Below are positions 1 through 10,675 of a stretch of DNA of 64,000 nt, piece by piece. Position 1 is the first letter of the stretch, and every line of letters starts with the position of its first letter. The position numbers and the translations under genes are program-made. The DNA lies in the NCBI RefSeq assembly GCF_030272615.1, contig NC_081412.1:480615157-480679156 (forward strand). Reading direction: 5' to 3'. The notes below the pieces were generated by a model. That model did not search any database. It saw nothing but the letters and a program-made list of their open reading frames with translations, and had not been told where the DNA came from. Origin of the DNA: Cryptomeria japonica (taxonomy: Eukaryota > Streptophyta > Pinopsida > Cupressales > Cupressaceae).

Positions 1-703
1 ACCTATGATCCCGTACCTTGCAAGTTTGGCTCCTGGATTTTCTTCTTATGTTTGGTGTTTGAGGGTGGGATAGTGGTGATGGGTTGGTCTCATTGATCCA
101 CAATCATCGCATTAACCTTTTTTAGACCCTCGGTGCTGCCATTCATGGATTCCCTACTAATATCAACCAAATTCCTAAGGATGCCCTTAATCTCTTCCAA
201 GTTTATTTACAACTGACCAATCCTTGATTCATGATCCGTTTTCATGATCTTAACATATTTTGTAAGTATTTATGTCATTCGGATAAGCTTGTCAGTTTTG
301 CTTGGCATGGGAGTCTCAGTAAAAGTGTCAATGATGCCCTTAATTCCTTCCTTCAGCATGTTGATCTCCTTGCTGACCCAAAGAAAGCAATTTTCATGAC
401 TTTTAACAAAAAATTTAAGGAGAATATCTAAATCAGAGTCTTTTTTAGTATCCCCCTATTTCCCTTATTCAACATTAATGGGGATGTCAAGCTTTATTTC
501 CTTCTCCTTTCCCTTGGCTTCCTCTATTTTTCCTAATTTAAACTTTTTTCATATTCAGTGGGCCAGAACCTTGTAGATTAGGGTTAGGGATTTTATACTT
601 ACTGGCAGCCCATCTGGGTTGTTTGTTTCTTTTATTGCTTCCAATGCCAAGTGTAATATTTTGTGGGGGACCCTCCTCTTGAGAGGGATACTAGTCTGAA
701 TCT
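1..703. other. Unassigned sequence, no gene recognised
   Basis: I see no convincing coding region, LTR end or structured repeat here. A 66-codon open frame at 231-431 on the plus strand has no motif I recognise. Composition is AT-rich like the flanks. It may be the 3' flank of the pseudogene to the right. Confidence 0.4.
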
Positions 704-1425
704 TTAGAGACATTGAGGTCCCGCCAGTCCATAGCCATACCAGACCCCTCTTCCTCCATCTAGGTTGGTCAAAGAATTAGGGGTTTTGACAACCAAGGAG
801 GGTTTAACCCCATGCTCTTTGGCATATTCCATAATGAGCATGATTAACCCCTCATGCAAGACAAGGTTGTCACTATTTTTAGCGTGATTTGCAAGGCTAT
901 GTTCAAGAGAAGATAACAAGTAGAAGAGCAAAGAAATTCTTTTGTTATGCCAAAAATGATTCAATATCATAAAGTGGTAAGAGAAGATACTAGCATAATG
1001 ACCATCAAGATTAATATACCTCATAATCACTTCAGCCACATCTACCCAAAGTGATTGCAGGTCCTTTATGATATAACTCTCATCAGCCATCTTTCACACC
1101 TTGTCTCTCTTGCTTTATTTGTCAAAGAAGAACGAAATGGTTTCTTCTGTCACCCTCCTCTCTCTATAAAACTTATTTCCATCCATCTGCAAGCCATTTA
1201 TCTCCACAATGAAGGCTTCATCGATTATAAATTCTGCTCCAAAATCCATGAGGATACCTTTCTTCCAACCATTCACAAAATCCTCAATCATTTTTGGGAC
1301 ATTGTCATGAAGCCTCTTGAGATATGGCACAAGGCCCCCATCAGTAATCTCCATCCAAAAATCTTGTTCTTTTCCCATTTTTCATAGGAAGTGGGCTCCA
1401 TTCTATTTTTATCACCTCCCATAAG
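704..1425 (-). pseudogene. Degenerate repeat-associated plant protein of unknown function
   Basis: Two open stretches (1,115-1,378 and 704-1,090) lie in one minus-strand frame, separated by two stops. A further piece upstream, near 1,380-1,425, is in another frame, which implies a frameshift. Visible signatures are ITDGGLVPYLKRLHD, then FGAEFIIDEAFIVEINGL, then NLDGHYASIFSYHFMILNHF and LLSSLE. I recall a similar layout (a 'GLVPYLKRL' block followed by a 'YYHFPFLNHF' block) in a multicopy conifer protein family of unknown function, related in style to plant transposon-associated domains. That recall could not be checked here. It lies just downstream of the LINE RNase H region on the same strand. 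The frame is broken and probably not expressed as a protein. Confidence 0.45.
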
Positions 1426-1549
1426 CAATATACCATTGTAAAATAGGGTGTAAGCACCAAACCCAAACCAAGCGATGAAAAACCAGACACAAAAGAAAGC
1501 TCTAGAAACCCTAGTTTTGAAATTCAAACTCAAATCCCACAAAAGATCA

Positions 1550-3110
1550 TTACTCATTTGGCAATTTGTCATCATTGTTGTGGGATGAATGGACAATATA
1601 ATTAGTGTCCTTTCTTGTCAAATCACACAATTGTATCAGGAAAGTTTCCCTTCTTGTCCACCATCGTATGTCCACATAATCCACACCAATGTTCGCTAGG
1701 TGGTCCGTTGGCATGTTACCTTCCCGATAAATGTGGGAAATTTTGAATTCTTCCACTTTTGTAATCAAGATGTGGAACTCCTGAATTAAATGCTTGATAG
1801 TCCAGCTAGGCTCAGTATGTTTACTCACACATATGATGATGTTTAGTGAATCACTCTCAAGCCGCTATTTTTTGAACCCTTCTCTGATAGCCATGTTTAA
1901 CCCTATGTAAGAATCTTTTGCCTTAGCAAAGTGGTTTGTCTAGGTGCCCAGTGGGAGTGCCACCACTGAAACAAGACTACCATTGTAGTTGCAAGCAACT
2001 CCCCCACAGCCAATCGGCCCATGATTACCTCTAGTCGCCCCATCAACATTGATTTTGATCCACCCACTTGGGGGAGGAACCCAAACAATATTATTTCTTT
2101 TCTTCTTTAACTTGAAAGTAGGTTTATAAATATCTCGGTTGATGTGCCATCTATTGATAATATCCCAGTCCTAAGGCAAAGTAGGAAAGGGGGGTCAAGC
2201 TTGCAAGATGGACAAGAAGAGATAAAGTTTTCCTTAATGGCATTCTAGATTCTTCAAGAAACATATAGAGAAAAGGACTCTTTGTCCCTGAAGATCCAGT
2301 TGTTTCTTTCTGTCTAAATCCCCTAGGCCAGATGGAGCAACATAAGGCACCATAACACTTTGAGAGAAGGAATATCTGAAGGGCAATTCCACTGGGACCA
2401 ACAGTCCAAAAAGCTCCTGGGAAGGCACCACATGATTCCCCAGAGATCAAAAAAATGAGCCCAGATATATCTAGAAAAGGAGCAGTGGAGCAACAAGTGT
2501 GTAACATCTTCAGTGTCTTCCTTCCACAAAAAACATTTTTTAAGAATAGCCATACCCCTTTTGCACAAATTGTCAATGGAAAGAATCTTATTCTGCATAA
2601 AGAGCCAAAAGAAAATATTAATTTTAAGAATCAACGGCTTGTTCCAGATACTAGACCAGAAAGGGGCAGGAGCAAAGGATCTTGTCAACAGGTGGAAAGC
2701 ATGAGACAGAGAAAAAACTCTTGAAGAGGAACCACACCACACCAAATTATCATCAATAGGAAAAGAGGTGATGTGAATATTAGCAAGCCATAATTGGAGG
2801 GGTTTCATGATGGGGTCCACACTGATAAGATTGATCCAATTACCCTCTCTGATATAATCAACAACCCAATAGCCAAACCTCTCCACATATCTCACTTTAA
2901 GTTGAGCTACCCAATGAAAGTCAATCAAAGGCCCATCACCAGCCCACCAATCATCCCAAAAAAGAATTTTCCTCCCATTTCCAAGGACCCATCTTGATCC
3001 TTTAAGAATAACATCTTTGGAGTTATGAAAATTTACCCAAAGATCAGATGCCGCCATAGGCAAATTGTAATCTTCTAAAACACTTTGGGCAGAGATATCA
3101 TTGGCATGTG
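1550..3110 (-). pseudogene. 5'-truncated LINE (non-LTR retrotransposon) ORF2 C-terminus: zf-RVT plus RNase H
   Basis: The minus strand first encodes a plant LINE zinc-binding RT-associated domain (zf-RVT) at about 2,323-3,100. Signs are WVLGNGRKILFWDDWW, then SSIWNKPLILKINIFFWLF, and a C-x4-H-type CLWKEDTEDVTHLLLHCSFS segment. Next comes a WxERNNWIFRD block near 2,290. An RNase H domain follows, with WIKINVDGATRGNHGPIG near 2,040 and the end motif SHIYREGNMPTDHLANIGV near 1,700. LINEs copy themselves by target-primed reverse transcription. The RT and endonuclease that should precede zf-RVT are absent because sequence to the right of about 3,110 belongs to another element, so this is a 5' truncation or a breakpoint. 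Several stops replace Trp codons around 2,290-2,340. Confidence 0.8.
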
Positions 3111-4427
3111 ATGTTATAATCTAAAGGCATTTATTATTCAAAATCACAATTCAAATTGCTTAATTAAATGGTTAATCAATCATTGTTACAATAATTTATA
3201 TTGTTTAATCATAATTTTCAATTTGTGCATTCAAATTTCCCTCCTTTGTGCATAAGTTTTGTTACCATTAGTCCTACATACAATATTCCCATGAGAAGTT
3301 GTAGAATTAAGGCTTCCCAAGGTTTAATTACTAAGGATATGGAGCCTCAATTGGATCACTTATTCCATGAGAATGTGGGTGTTTCCTCTAATCTAACTAA
3401 TGACATCATGTATTCTCATTCTCTTCATAATTCTCATGATTTGAATGAATCACTAACTAGGGTTACTATTGACCAATTGGAAAAGATTGATAATGAATAT
3501 GAAAATCTTCAACAATGGATGAGTCAATAATACCCAAAAAGTGAAGCGATCCCTTTGATTGAAGAATTAAAGAGAATGGTGCAAAGTGATAAAATTGGTG
3601 TTGATTTGTTGCGTGGTCTTGCTCATATTGTTGACACTAATATTATACCAATCAAAAGTTGTGCCAAAGTCCTTGGTTCCTCTCAACCCACTAGTCAAGC
3701 TAATCATTCCATTCTTATGCCTAATGTGCCTACATTTACATCTTCTATCATGGCTACTTCCACACAAAATGTTAATCCTACACATGTTACTCATGGGGGC
3801 AATCTCATTAATCAATATTCTTGCATAACTCCTCCTATTAGTCTTCCATTTGTATCCCAATCATCTCCCATACCAACATACCATAGTGTTCCACCTCCTT
3901 ATTCTCAACCTCCACCTACATTTAACAATGTTACTCCTCCATTACAATCCAACATGTCCAATTTCAATCTATCCACTAAAGAAACCATCAATAATCTAGC
4001 CCAAACTATTACATCCCTACAACAACAATTGGCTTCCATTACTCAATCCAAGTTTAATGTGCCCAAATTTGATGTAGTAAGCTCATTATTTGATGATATT
4101 GTCTGTACGGTTCCCCCTAAACATATGGAAGTCCCTCAATTAGAGTTGTATAATGGAAAAGGTGACCCCTTGACTCATGTAAGGATATTTCAAACTTTGT
4201 ATATGGAATTTTCTCATGGGTAAAGATTTATGGCTAAATTGTTTACCTGAACCTTTAGAGATAAATCTTTGCAATGGTATTGGTTTTTGTCTCCTTATTC
4301 TATTACATCATTTTAACAATTAGTTAATTATTTCATTAAACAATTTCAAAATAATATTGGTCCTAAAATTACTTTGATTGATTCGATTCATTGTAAGCAA
4401 GGAGTTAAAGAAAAAGTGATTGATTTC
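3110..4427 (+). pseudogene. Gag N-terminal half of degenerate non-autonomous gag-protease element, part 1
   Basis: Two consecutive plus-strand frames (3,201-3,530 and 3,555-4,223) form a degraded Gag clearly homologous to the intact 1150-residue protein at 44,246-47,698. Shared blocks include SPTYNIPM, EELKRMVQSDKIGVDLLRG, the Pro/Ser-rich middle, a coiled-coil-like TINNLAQTITSLQQQLASI and LELYNGKGDPLTHV. In-frame stops occur near 3,528 and 4,221. The frame then continues until the sequence stops abruptly at 4,427, where a chromovirus is inserted. It resumes at 32,731. No 5' LTR is visible: the element is cut off at about 3,110 against the LINE. Confidence 0.75.
4423..4427. repeat. Target-site duplication (left), chromovirus insertion
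   Basis: The five bases atttc immediately precede the TG of the LTR at 4,428 and recur at 32,731-32,735 right after the CA at 32,730. This fixes both ends of the chromovirus-like element. Confidence 0.85.
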
Positions 4428-4946
4428 TGGTGCAGTCACCGGTTAGGAGGGATCTCAAAGAGATCAGCCCAAAAATGTCAGCAAGAGTAAACACAATGGA
4501 AACACAAGGACATGATGGAGGCAATGCAAAACAAATTGAATTATTTCATAAAAACTGATTACAACCGACCAGTAACAACCAAGTTATAGTAACCGGCTCA
4601 TAGGCCTACTAAAACATGCTCAAAATAGAGAACAAGTCACAACCGGGACTTCAAACTTAAGATTTTTGCTTCTAGGTTATGTCTAACTCCTTAGATACAT
4701 TCTAATTCTCTATTATAATGATTTCTACGATCCAAGGGGATTCGATTGGCCCAAAAGGGATCAAAACCCGAAGAACAAGACCTAACGTGTAAAAACCAAC
4801 AAGGTCGGCCTTCGACCAAGAAAATCTAAAGGACAAAGTGAGAATCAAAGGGAAAGTCAACCACACACCAAGGAACAATGGAATCAACGCTCAAGGCTTT
4901 TCAAGCTATGGAAAGTATCTAGTAGATCACCAATGCAAATAGGTCC
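4428..4946 (-). repeat. Truncated 3' LTR of the chromovirus-like element
   Basis: Begins TGGTGCAGTCACCGG and aligns with 31,947 onward. The match stops at aggtccag (4,946), which corresponds to about position 32,480 in the intact LTR. The remaining 250 or so bases are replaced by sequence of the second, truncated internal region of the Tat element. Confidence 0.85.
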
Positions 4947-6142
4947 AGACAAGATTTTGAGAAATGTTTGACAATCATGTTTGAAGGTGTTTTGAACTTT
5001 GTTGGATGAAATACTCTTGTGTTTAACCTTGTTTTGAATCAATTTGTCTTGGTTTTGAAATGAGACACAACTCAACTTTTGACAAGTAAAGAAGACAAGA
5101 TATTTTAACTTAGACTCAAGACAATCATGCTCATTCATACATTTCTTATGGATGGCAAGGGCAGTAGGTACTTGAGAGGTAGACTCATTATGAGATTCAA
5201 GGAGAATACATAGATGCTTGACCCCACGAGCTCCCCTCCACGGCACTCACTTCTCAGGGCAGCCAAGCATCAGTCCCCATGGAAATCTCCCCATGGAAAA
5301 CTTAGTATCTCTTCCAAGTATCTAAACTTGTCCTTCTCAAGCAACTAGAAGGATTTTTGGCCTCTAAATACAAGGTGTTTAGTAAGGATTTTTGTTAAGC
5401 GTTACTCCTTGGTGTCACGCAAGTGTGATTGAGACATTAAGCCCACCAAGATACCAAACAAATGTAGTTGCACAAGCATGATTTAGACCGTGAGGCCCTA
5501 CTTAGATGTTGATATGAGAAAGAGTTCAAGGGTCATCACTTCCCAAGTAACTGCAATTCCCACGTAACCCTTCCTTCAAAGCTTTCGCCCATCAGGTATT
5601 TATTTATAGTGAGTTAGAATGCCAAGGTACTCTGGTTGTCCTCACTTTGGGTCATTCCCTTCTCATGATTGTCACTTGCTTGCAAAAGAAAGCAAATGGT
5701 CGGGAAGGCAGGCCCTCTAAAGGCAACAAACAATCCGAGCCATGAGAATGGTATCGAAGATCTGGATTTATGATCACCCTAAGAAGGATGAGAGCATACT
5801 CTCCTACTCCAATGTCAAACTCAACAATCAAAGCAAACACACATTCATTCCATCCTACTTAGCAATCATACTAGGTGCCTAATTATGAACCACAAACACA
5901 AAAGTTCAGTTGAAATACAAGGCAACCTGCAAAATCGTCAAGTTAAAGTTTAATTTGTTTGGTCTTTGACTAGTGAACCTACATAAACTTTGTTAGTAGT
6001 TTCATTTTGTCTTTGCCATGCGTAATGCCAAGGTGCTGCACAAAGAATTAGTACCAAAGAAAAACCAAAATGCAGAAACAGAATGCAAAACAAAGTAATT
6101 TGCAATTAAAAAACACTGCTTTTTACCTCTGTTTCTGGCCTT

Positions 6143-6290
6143 ACACAGGCGCAGAATGTCTTACACAGTCACAGAATGTAGTAATACAGGCACAAAATGC
6201 ACTGACACAGGCGCAGAAGTCCTTGACACAGGTGCAGATTGCTTGACACAAGCACAGAACTCTCCTACACAGGCACAGAAGTGCCCAGTA
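6143..6290. repeat. Degenerate short tandem repeats (acaggcgcagaa type), left leader copy
   Basis: About seven imperfect units of 20-25 bases, each containing a variant of acacaggcgcagaa, lie 80-250 bases from the primer site. The matching array in the right leader copy is at about 26,306-26,470, with differences in individual units. The role is unknown. Confidence 0.65.
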
Positions 6291-6370
6291 ACCCCTGAAT
6301 TGCCCTGTTTCTTGGGTTTTTTCACCCGCAAATCAACTCAAAAGCACTCAAAAGCCTGGTTAGGGGGTTA

Positions 6371-6389
6371 GTTCACGTCGGGTTCACCA
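6371..6389 (-). promoter_or_regulatory. Primer-binding site copy, middle Tat LTR
   Basis: On the minus strand TGGTGAACCCGACGTGAAC lies a few bases after the LTR end at 6,395. The same 19-mer occurs in the non-autonomous element at 48,858-48,876, and with one change (ACATG-type variant) next to the right Tat LTR. It begins TGG, as expected for pairing with a tRNA 3' CCA. I could not name the tRNA. Confidence 0.6.
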
Positions 6390-7334
6390 ATTAATGTAGA
6401 TAGGAAATTTGGAAATCATCAAAGCAATAGCAAATTGGACTAGTTCAATCACGAAAACTAAAATGTAGTGACAACAATCCTAAAAACATTCAATGAAAAC
6501 ATGAAAAAAAGACATTCAATATGAAATCTAAGCAAACCAAATGCAGATGTCTCCTTCATGTGGCTCCATTGTCCTTCTTTCTCCTTCAAATAGATTTGTT
6601 TTGTGTATCTCACCTACAAGTGCATACGCATGAGATGAAAGCAAGATTGACAAGATAGCATGACGGCATAAGGGTACTAGAAGCGTGATTGATTCGACTA
6701 GGTTTGATTGAAGAAATTCATCCAATTTATAGATGAATTGGAGAAAAGACAAGATTAGCATGAAAGTGATTTGAATGGAAATTCAAATCAGGAATAGCAA
6801 AATTATGACAAGTGTATGACAAATTGCTATGCAAGGATTTATGACAATTTATGACAATTTATGACAAATTGCTATGCAAGGATTATGACAAGAATTTGAA
6901 ATAGAAATAGACATTTAGGAATTTAGGAAAAATAAGAAAATTAGGTAAATTAATTAATAATTTCTCATTCATTAATTAATTTACAAAAATAGGAGGAATT
7001 AATTAGCCAATTAAATAAACATTTAATTGTGACAAGAAGACTTAGGATAAATAAATAAATCATTTATCCTAAAGAGAAAATGGAGAGAAAATGACAAACA
7101 AGGTTAAATGAATAAATCATGAAACCATAGAAGATGAATTAGAAATGCAAGGACGACAATTAGGTCTTGACAAAAGATAATTGATATCGATTCGATTTGA
7201 TCATGATTCTGACTGACAAAGGACCCATACTGATAAGTGATTTGATTGATAAATGCACCAATTGATGAGGAACAATGACTAATTGATCCAAATTGACATG
7301 ATTGAGAAGGACGACGATCGATGACAAATTGATC

Positions 7335-7339
7335 GCAAG
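7335..7339. repeat. Target-site duplication (left), copia insertion
   Basis: The pentamer gcaag is repeated at 14,039-14,043, flanking the copia LTRs exactly. The uninterrupted homologous site near 27,500 (gtaagacgac) confirms the insertion point. Confidence 0.9.
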
Positions 7340-7786
7340 TGTAGGATTTTGCCAAGATCAAGGGCACAATGAAAAGCATAAAAGAGACAATAGAATGACA
7401 AGAACAAACTGTATTCTCATCAATATACAAATGATCAACTGGATTAACCAATACAATGAATAGAGGCCTACTTATATAGGCAAGGCCATATGGATGTATG
7501 AGCACACAAATATGACATGTGGCTCAATGAGAAACAAGGGTAGGTAATAAATACTAAGGGTGGGTAGGAGAAATAATATAATATTCCACAAGAGGTGGAT
7601 GACCCACCGAATGTGGAGTGTAACAGCAAAATAAAACCACAAAAGGTGGAATTTCTCCTACAAGCTCTATCCCTAAGTGCACACTTCCTTAAGTGTCTCA
7701 CATCCAAACTACGAAGAGATGCATTATCCTAAGTTAACTTAAGTAAGTGTAATAATATCCAAAATGAATATTTATTTACACTAACA
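7340..7786 (-). repeat. 3' LTR of the copia element
   Basis: Read on minus, it starts TGTTAGTGTAAATA at 7,786, directly after the G-rich polypurine tract, and ends ...CCTACA at 7,340. Confidence 0.92.
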
Positions 7787-7799
7787 CCCCCCCTTAAGT
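7787..7799 (-). promoter_or_regulatory. Polypurine tract of the copia element
   Basis: On the minus strand CTTAAGGGGGGG runs straight into the LTR start TGTTAGTG. This is the expected primer site for plus-strand DNA synthesis. Confidence 0.8.
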
Positions 7800-8110
7800 G
7801 CAACTTAGGGGAATGAAGACTCAAGTCAACAATGCAAGATGGGTCCCGGCTACTAGGCCATGATAGGTACCCATGTACAATATGCAAATGCAAGCAAAAC
7901 TATGCAATGCAATCTCTCACAAACGGAGAAAGGGAGAAAACCCAGTGGGAAAAAACTCCCCCCCAAAAGAGAGATGAATGTACAAAAAGGCTCTCAAAGA
8001 AGAAGGACAAAACCTCAAAGAGGAAAAAGTCCCCCCCATAAGAGAGGAAGGAGAAGTCAGTTGACCCCCCCTAATGACACATCCCGCACCCCCAAGAGAG
8101 CCCGCAACTG

Positions 8111-8824
8111 CTAGAACTTACTCTTGGTGAAAGGTTTGGTGAATATGTCAACAACCTGCTCTGCTGTAGGACAATACTGCAAATCAATGACCTGCTCCTG
8201 GATGAGCTCTCGGATATAGTGCATATGAATCTCGATGTGTTTGGTTCGCTGGTGCTGGACCAGGTTCTTCGAGATCACAATAGCACTCTAATTGTCGCAA
8301 TGTAGAACTGTCAGTCGTGGAGTGGTGAAACCAAACTCTGTGAGAATCTGCTAGAGCCAAATGGTCTCAGTCGCTGCGTTAATAGTGCCTCGATACTCAA
8401 CCTCAGTCGAAGAGAAAGCAATAGCATGTTGCTTCTTGCTCTTCCAACAAATGGGGCCTGAACCAAGGTGAAAACTGTAACCAGAAGTAGACTTACGATC
8501 AACTAGATCGCCAACCCAATCGGAGTCTGTGTAACCAACCAAACGAAGTCCTGTGCCTGCTGCATAGTGAATCCCATAGTGATGTGTACCTTGGATGTAA
8601 TGAAGGATGCGTTTGGCGGCTTTCCAATGAAGCTCATGTGGATCCTGCATGAAGCGGGAAACCATGCCAACTGCAAATGAAATATCAGGGCGTGTATGAG
8701 TCAAGTAGATGAGACTACCCACAAGCTGACGATACAAAGTGGCATCAACTGGTGGAGAAGAACACTGAGCCTCAAGCTTGACTCCTGAAAGAAAGGGAGT
8801 CAGGGCAGGCTTACAATCAGCCAT
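8111..8824 (-). pseudogene. Copia RNase H domain and polyprotein C-terminus
   Basis: RNase H removes the RNA template during reverse transcription. From the N-terminal side visible motifs are ADCKPALTP, RQLVGSLIYLTHTRPDISFAVG, GYTDSDWVGD with catalytic Asp, KSTSGYSF, WKSKKQ and FSSTEVEYRG (usually SSTEAEYR). The C-terminus ends with a ...VDIFTKPFTKSKF block and a stop at 8,111-8,113, the normal end for this superfamily. Stops at 8,351-8,353 and 8,288-8,290 both replace a Gln codon (CAG to TAG). Confidence 0.9.
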
Positions 8825-9650
8825 ATGAAAGCGTGCAAGTAGATCAAGAGCATACTTGGGCTATGATAGTGTGATCCCGGAAGGTGACTGTGAAATCTCT
8901 ATCCCGAGAAAGTAGTGCAAAAGACCCAAGTCAATCATAGCAAATCTGTCATGTAAAGCAGATTTGACCCTGCTAATGATGGATGAAGTACTCCCTGTAA
9001 TGATCAAGTCATCAACATAGAGCACAAGTATCAAGTGAGAGTCATCCTGTCACAAAATGTAGACATTTTGATTAGAATGACACCTGGTGAACTCGACGGA
9101 GAGAAGAAAGGAATCCATCTTGGCGTACCAAGCCCTGGGGGCCTGTTTAAGGCCATAGAGAGATTTCCTTAGTGTGCAAACCAAGGAAGTATCCTGGATG
9201 AAACCCTATGGCTGCTCCATATAAATCTCCTCATCAAGATCACCATGAAGAAAAGCACTTTTCACATCCATCTAATGTACAGCCCAACCATGAGCTTGCA
9301 GCAATAGCAAGTGTCAAACGAATGGAGTTCATCTTGGCTACGGGTGCAAAGGTCTCAGTATAGTCAACACCTGCAACCTGCAAGAAACCTTTTGCAACAA
9401 GCCGAGCCTTATACTTATCCACACTACCATCCGCCGCAAACTTGGTCCGATAGATGCACTTACATCAAACCATCTTTCTCCCCTTAGGGAGATGGACTAA
9501 ATCCCATGTGTTTTTCCTCATCAAGGAACTATACTCTTCCTCCATAGCTTGGTCCCACTCAAGAACCCCTGATGCTTCCCTGAATGTATGTGGATTGGAA
9601 GTGGTAGTAATGAATGCATGTGGAATATCCTGATGTTGTGATCGAGTTCT
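8825..9650 (-). pseudogene. Copia reverse transcriptase domain
   Basis: The RT copies the element RNA into DNA. Signatures in order on the minus strand: KYKARLVAKGF and VDYTETFAPVAKMNSIR near 9,380-9,420; a DVKSAFLHGDL block near 9,240; LYVDDLIITG near 9,000-9,025, holding the catalytic Asp pair; then SQPKYALDLLARF near 8,840. Stops lie at 9,465-9,467 (CGA to TGA expected from context), 9,272-9,274, 9,206-9,208 and 8,861-8,863 (CAG to TAG), and 9,050-9,052 (CGA to TGA). A one-base frameshift lies near 9,300. Confidence 0.9.
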
Positions 9651-9658
9651 CCATGTAT

Positions 9659-10675
9659 CTAAAGGATCCCCAACAAGAGAACCCGCGGACTCAAGTGTCT
9701 GTCGAGCCCAACGAGGCCTAGGTGGAGGTGGAGAACGAGGCTCCTCAACTGCAAGTGGACCCCGCGAGTCGGAGTTGAGGGAGTCTCATCATCTGAATCA
9801 CTAACATCACTATCCACAATGGAGGAAGGTGGAGGAGGTAGAGAGACTAAGCTAGGAGAGCTTTCGTCAAAGTGAACACTCCTCTCAATGAATACCTCAT
9901 GTGTCTCTAGATCCATCAATCTGTATGCCTTAACACCCTCGGGATATCCAACAAATATGCAAGGTTGACTTTGAGGTTCCAATGCCTTGCATTTCTGTGG
10001 AGGTATGCGAGCCCATGCTGGACACCCAAAGACTCTGAAATGTCTTACAATCGGTTTCCTACCAGTCCAAGCTTCAAAAGGAGTAATACCTTGTAAAGCC
10101 TTATGAGGAACCTGATTCTAGATCTGTGTGGCACAACTGATAGCCTCTACCCAAAAGGCGGGATCAAGAGAACGTGCATGTATCATACAACTAGCCATTT
10201 CTTTGAGAGTTCTATTCTTGCATTCTGCAACCCCGTTCTGCTGCAAAGTGTACGCTACAGAATGTTGAAGATCAATCCCCTCAAATGTACAAAAATCCTC
10301 AAGTCTCTTGTTCACATATTCCCTTCCATTATCTGTGCAAAGAATCTTGACCACTTTCCCTGATTCCTTCTCCACATGAGTCTTGAAGTCCTGAAATCTA
10401 TCAAATACTTCACTCTTATGAATGAGAAAGTAAACCCAAGTGAAGCGGGAGTAGTCATCAATGAAGGTAAGAACATAGCGGGCCTTACTGAATGAAGGTG
10501 CTGGAAATGGACCTGCTACATCACTGTGAACAAGTTGAAGAACTTCCAAAGCTCTCCAAGTTTTTCCTTTATCAAACTTCTCTTCGGGATGCTTGCCCAT
10601 GGAACAACCTGAACATACACCCTCTGAAAAACTGATTCGAGGTAGACTTGTGACCATGTCTTTAGTGCTTAGCTG
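9659..10675 (-). pseudogene. Copia integrase
   Basis: Integrase joins the DNA copy to the chromosome. The catalytic triad is visible as HSDVAG (Asp), CTDNGREY (Asp) and GVAECKNR (Glu, with the usual following Arg changed to Cys). The zinc-binding half overlaps the preceding gag-pre-integrase block (LWHEQFGHLNYHYL, then CSGCSMGK). A C-terminal CIFVGYPEGVKAYRLMDL block lies at about 9,900-9,980. A stop at 10,118-10,120 (CAG to TAG) separates core and C-terminal region. The Ser/Pro-rich linker near 9,770 contains a one-base frameshift in a run of G. Confidence 0.9.

Larger units (their letters stand above)
4947..6394 (-). repeat. Second, truncated copy of the Tat leader next to the middle LTR
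   Basis: This segment is collinear with 25,111-26,579, the leader that follows the 5' LTR. It includes the primer-binding sequence (6,371-6,389), the degenerate CAGGCGCAGAA repeats and all downstream blocks. A normal single element would have host DNA here, so the copy shows that another internal region followed the middle LTR. It breaks off at 4,947. A small open frame at 4,884-5,246 on the minus strand also occurs in the right copy, but it shows no coding constraint I can detect. Confidence 0.8.

Noticed and set aside
6156-6371. Small Thr/Gln/Ala repeat protein
   Set aside because: The frame is produced by short tandem repeats in a retrotransposon leader and lies antisense to the element.
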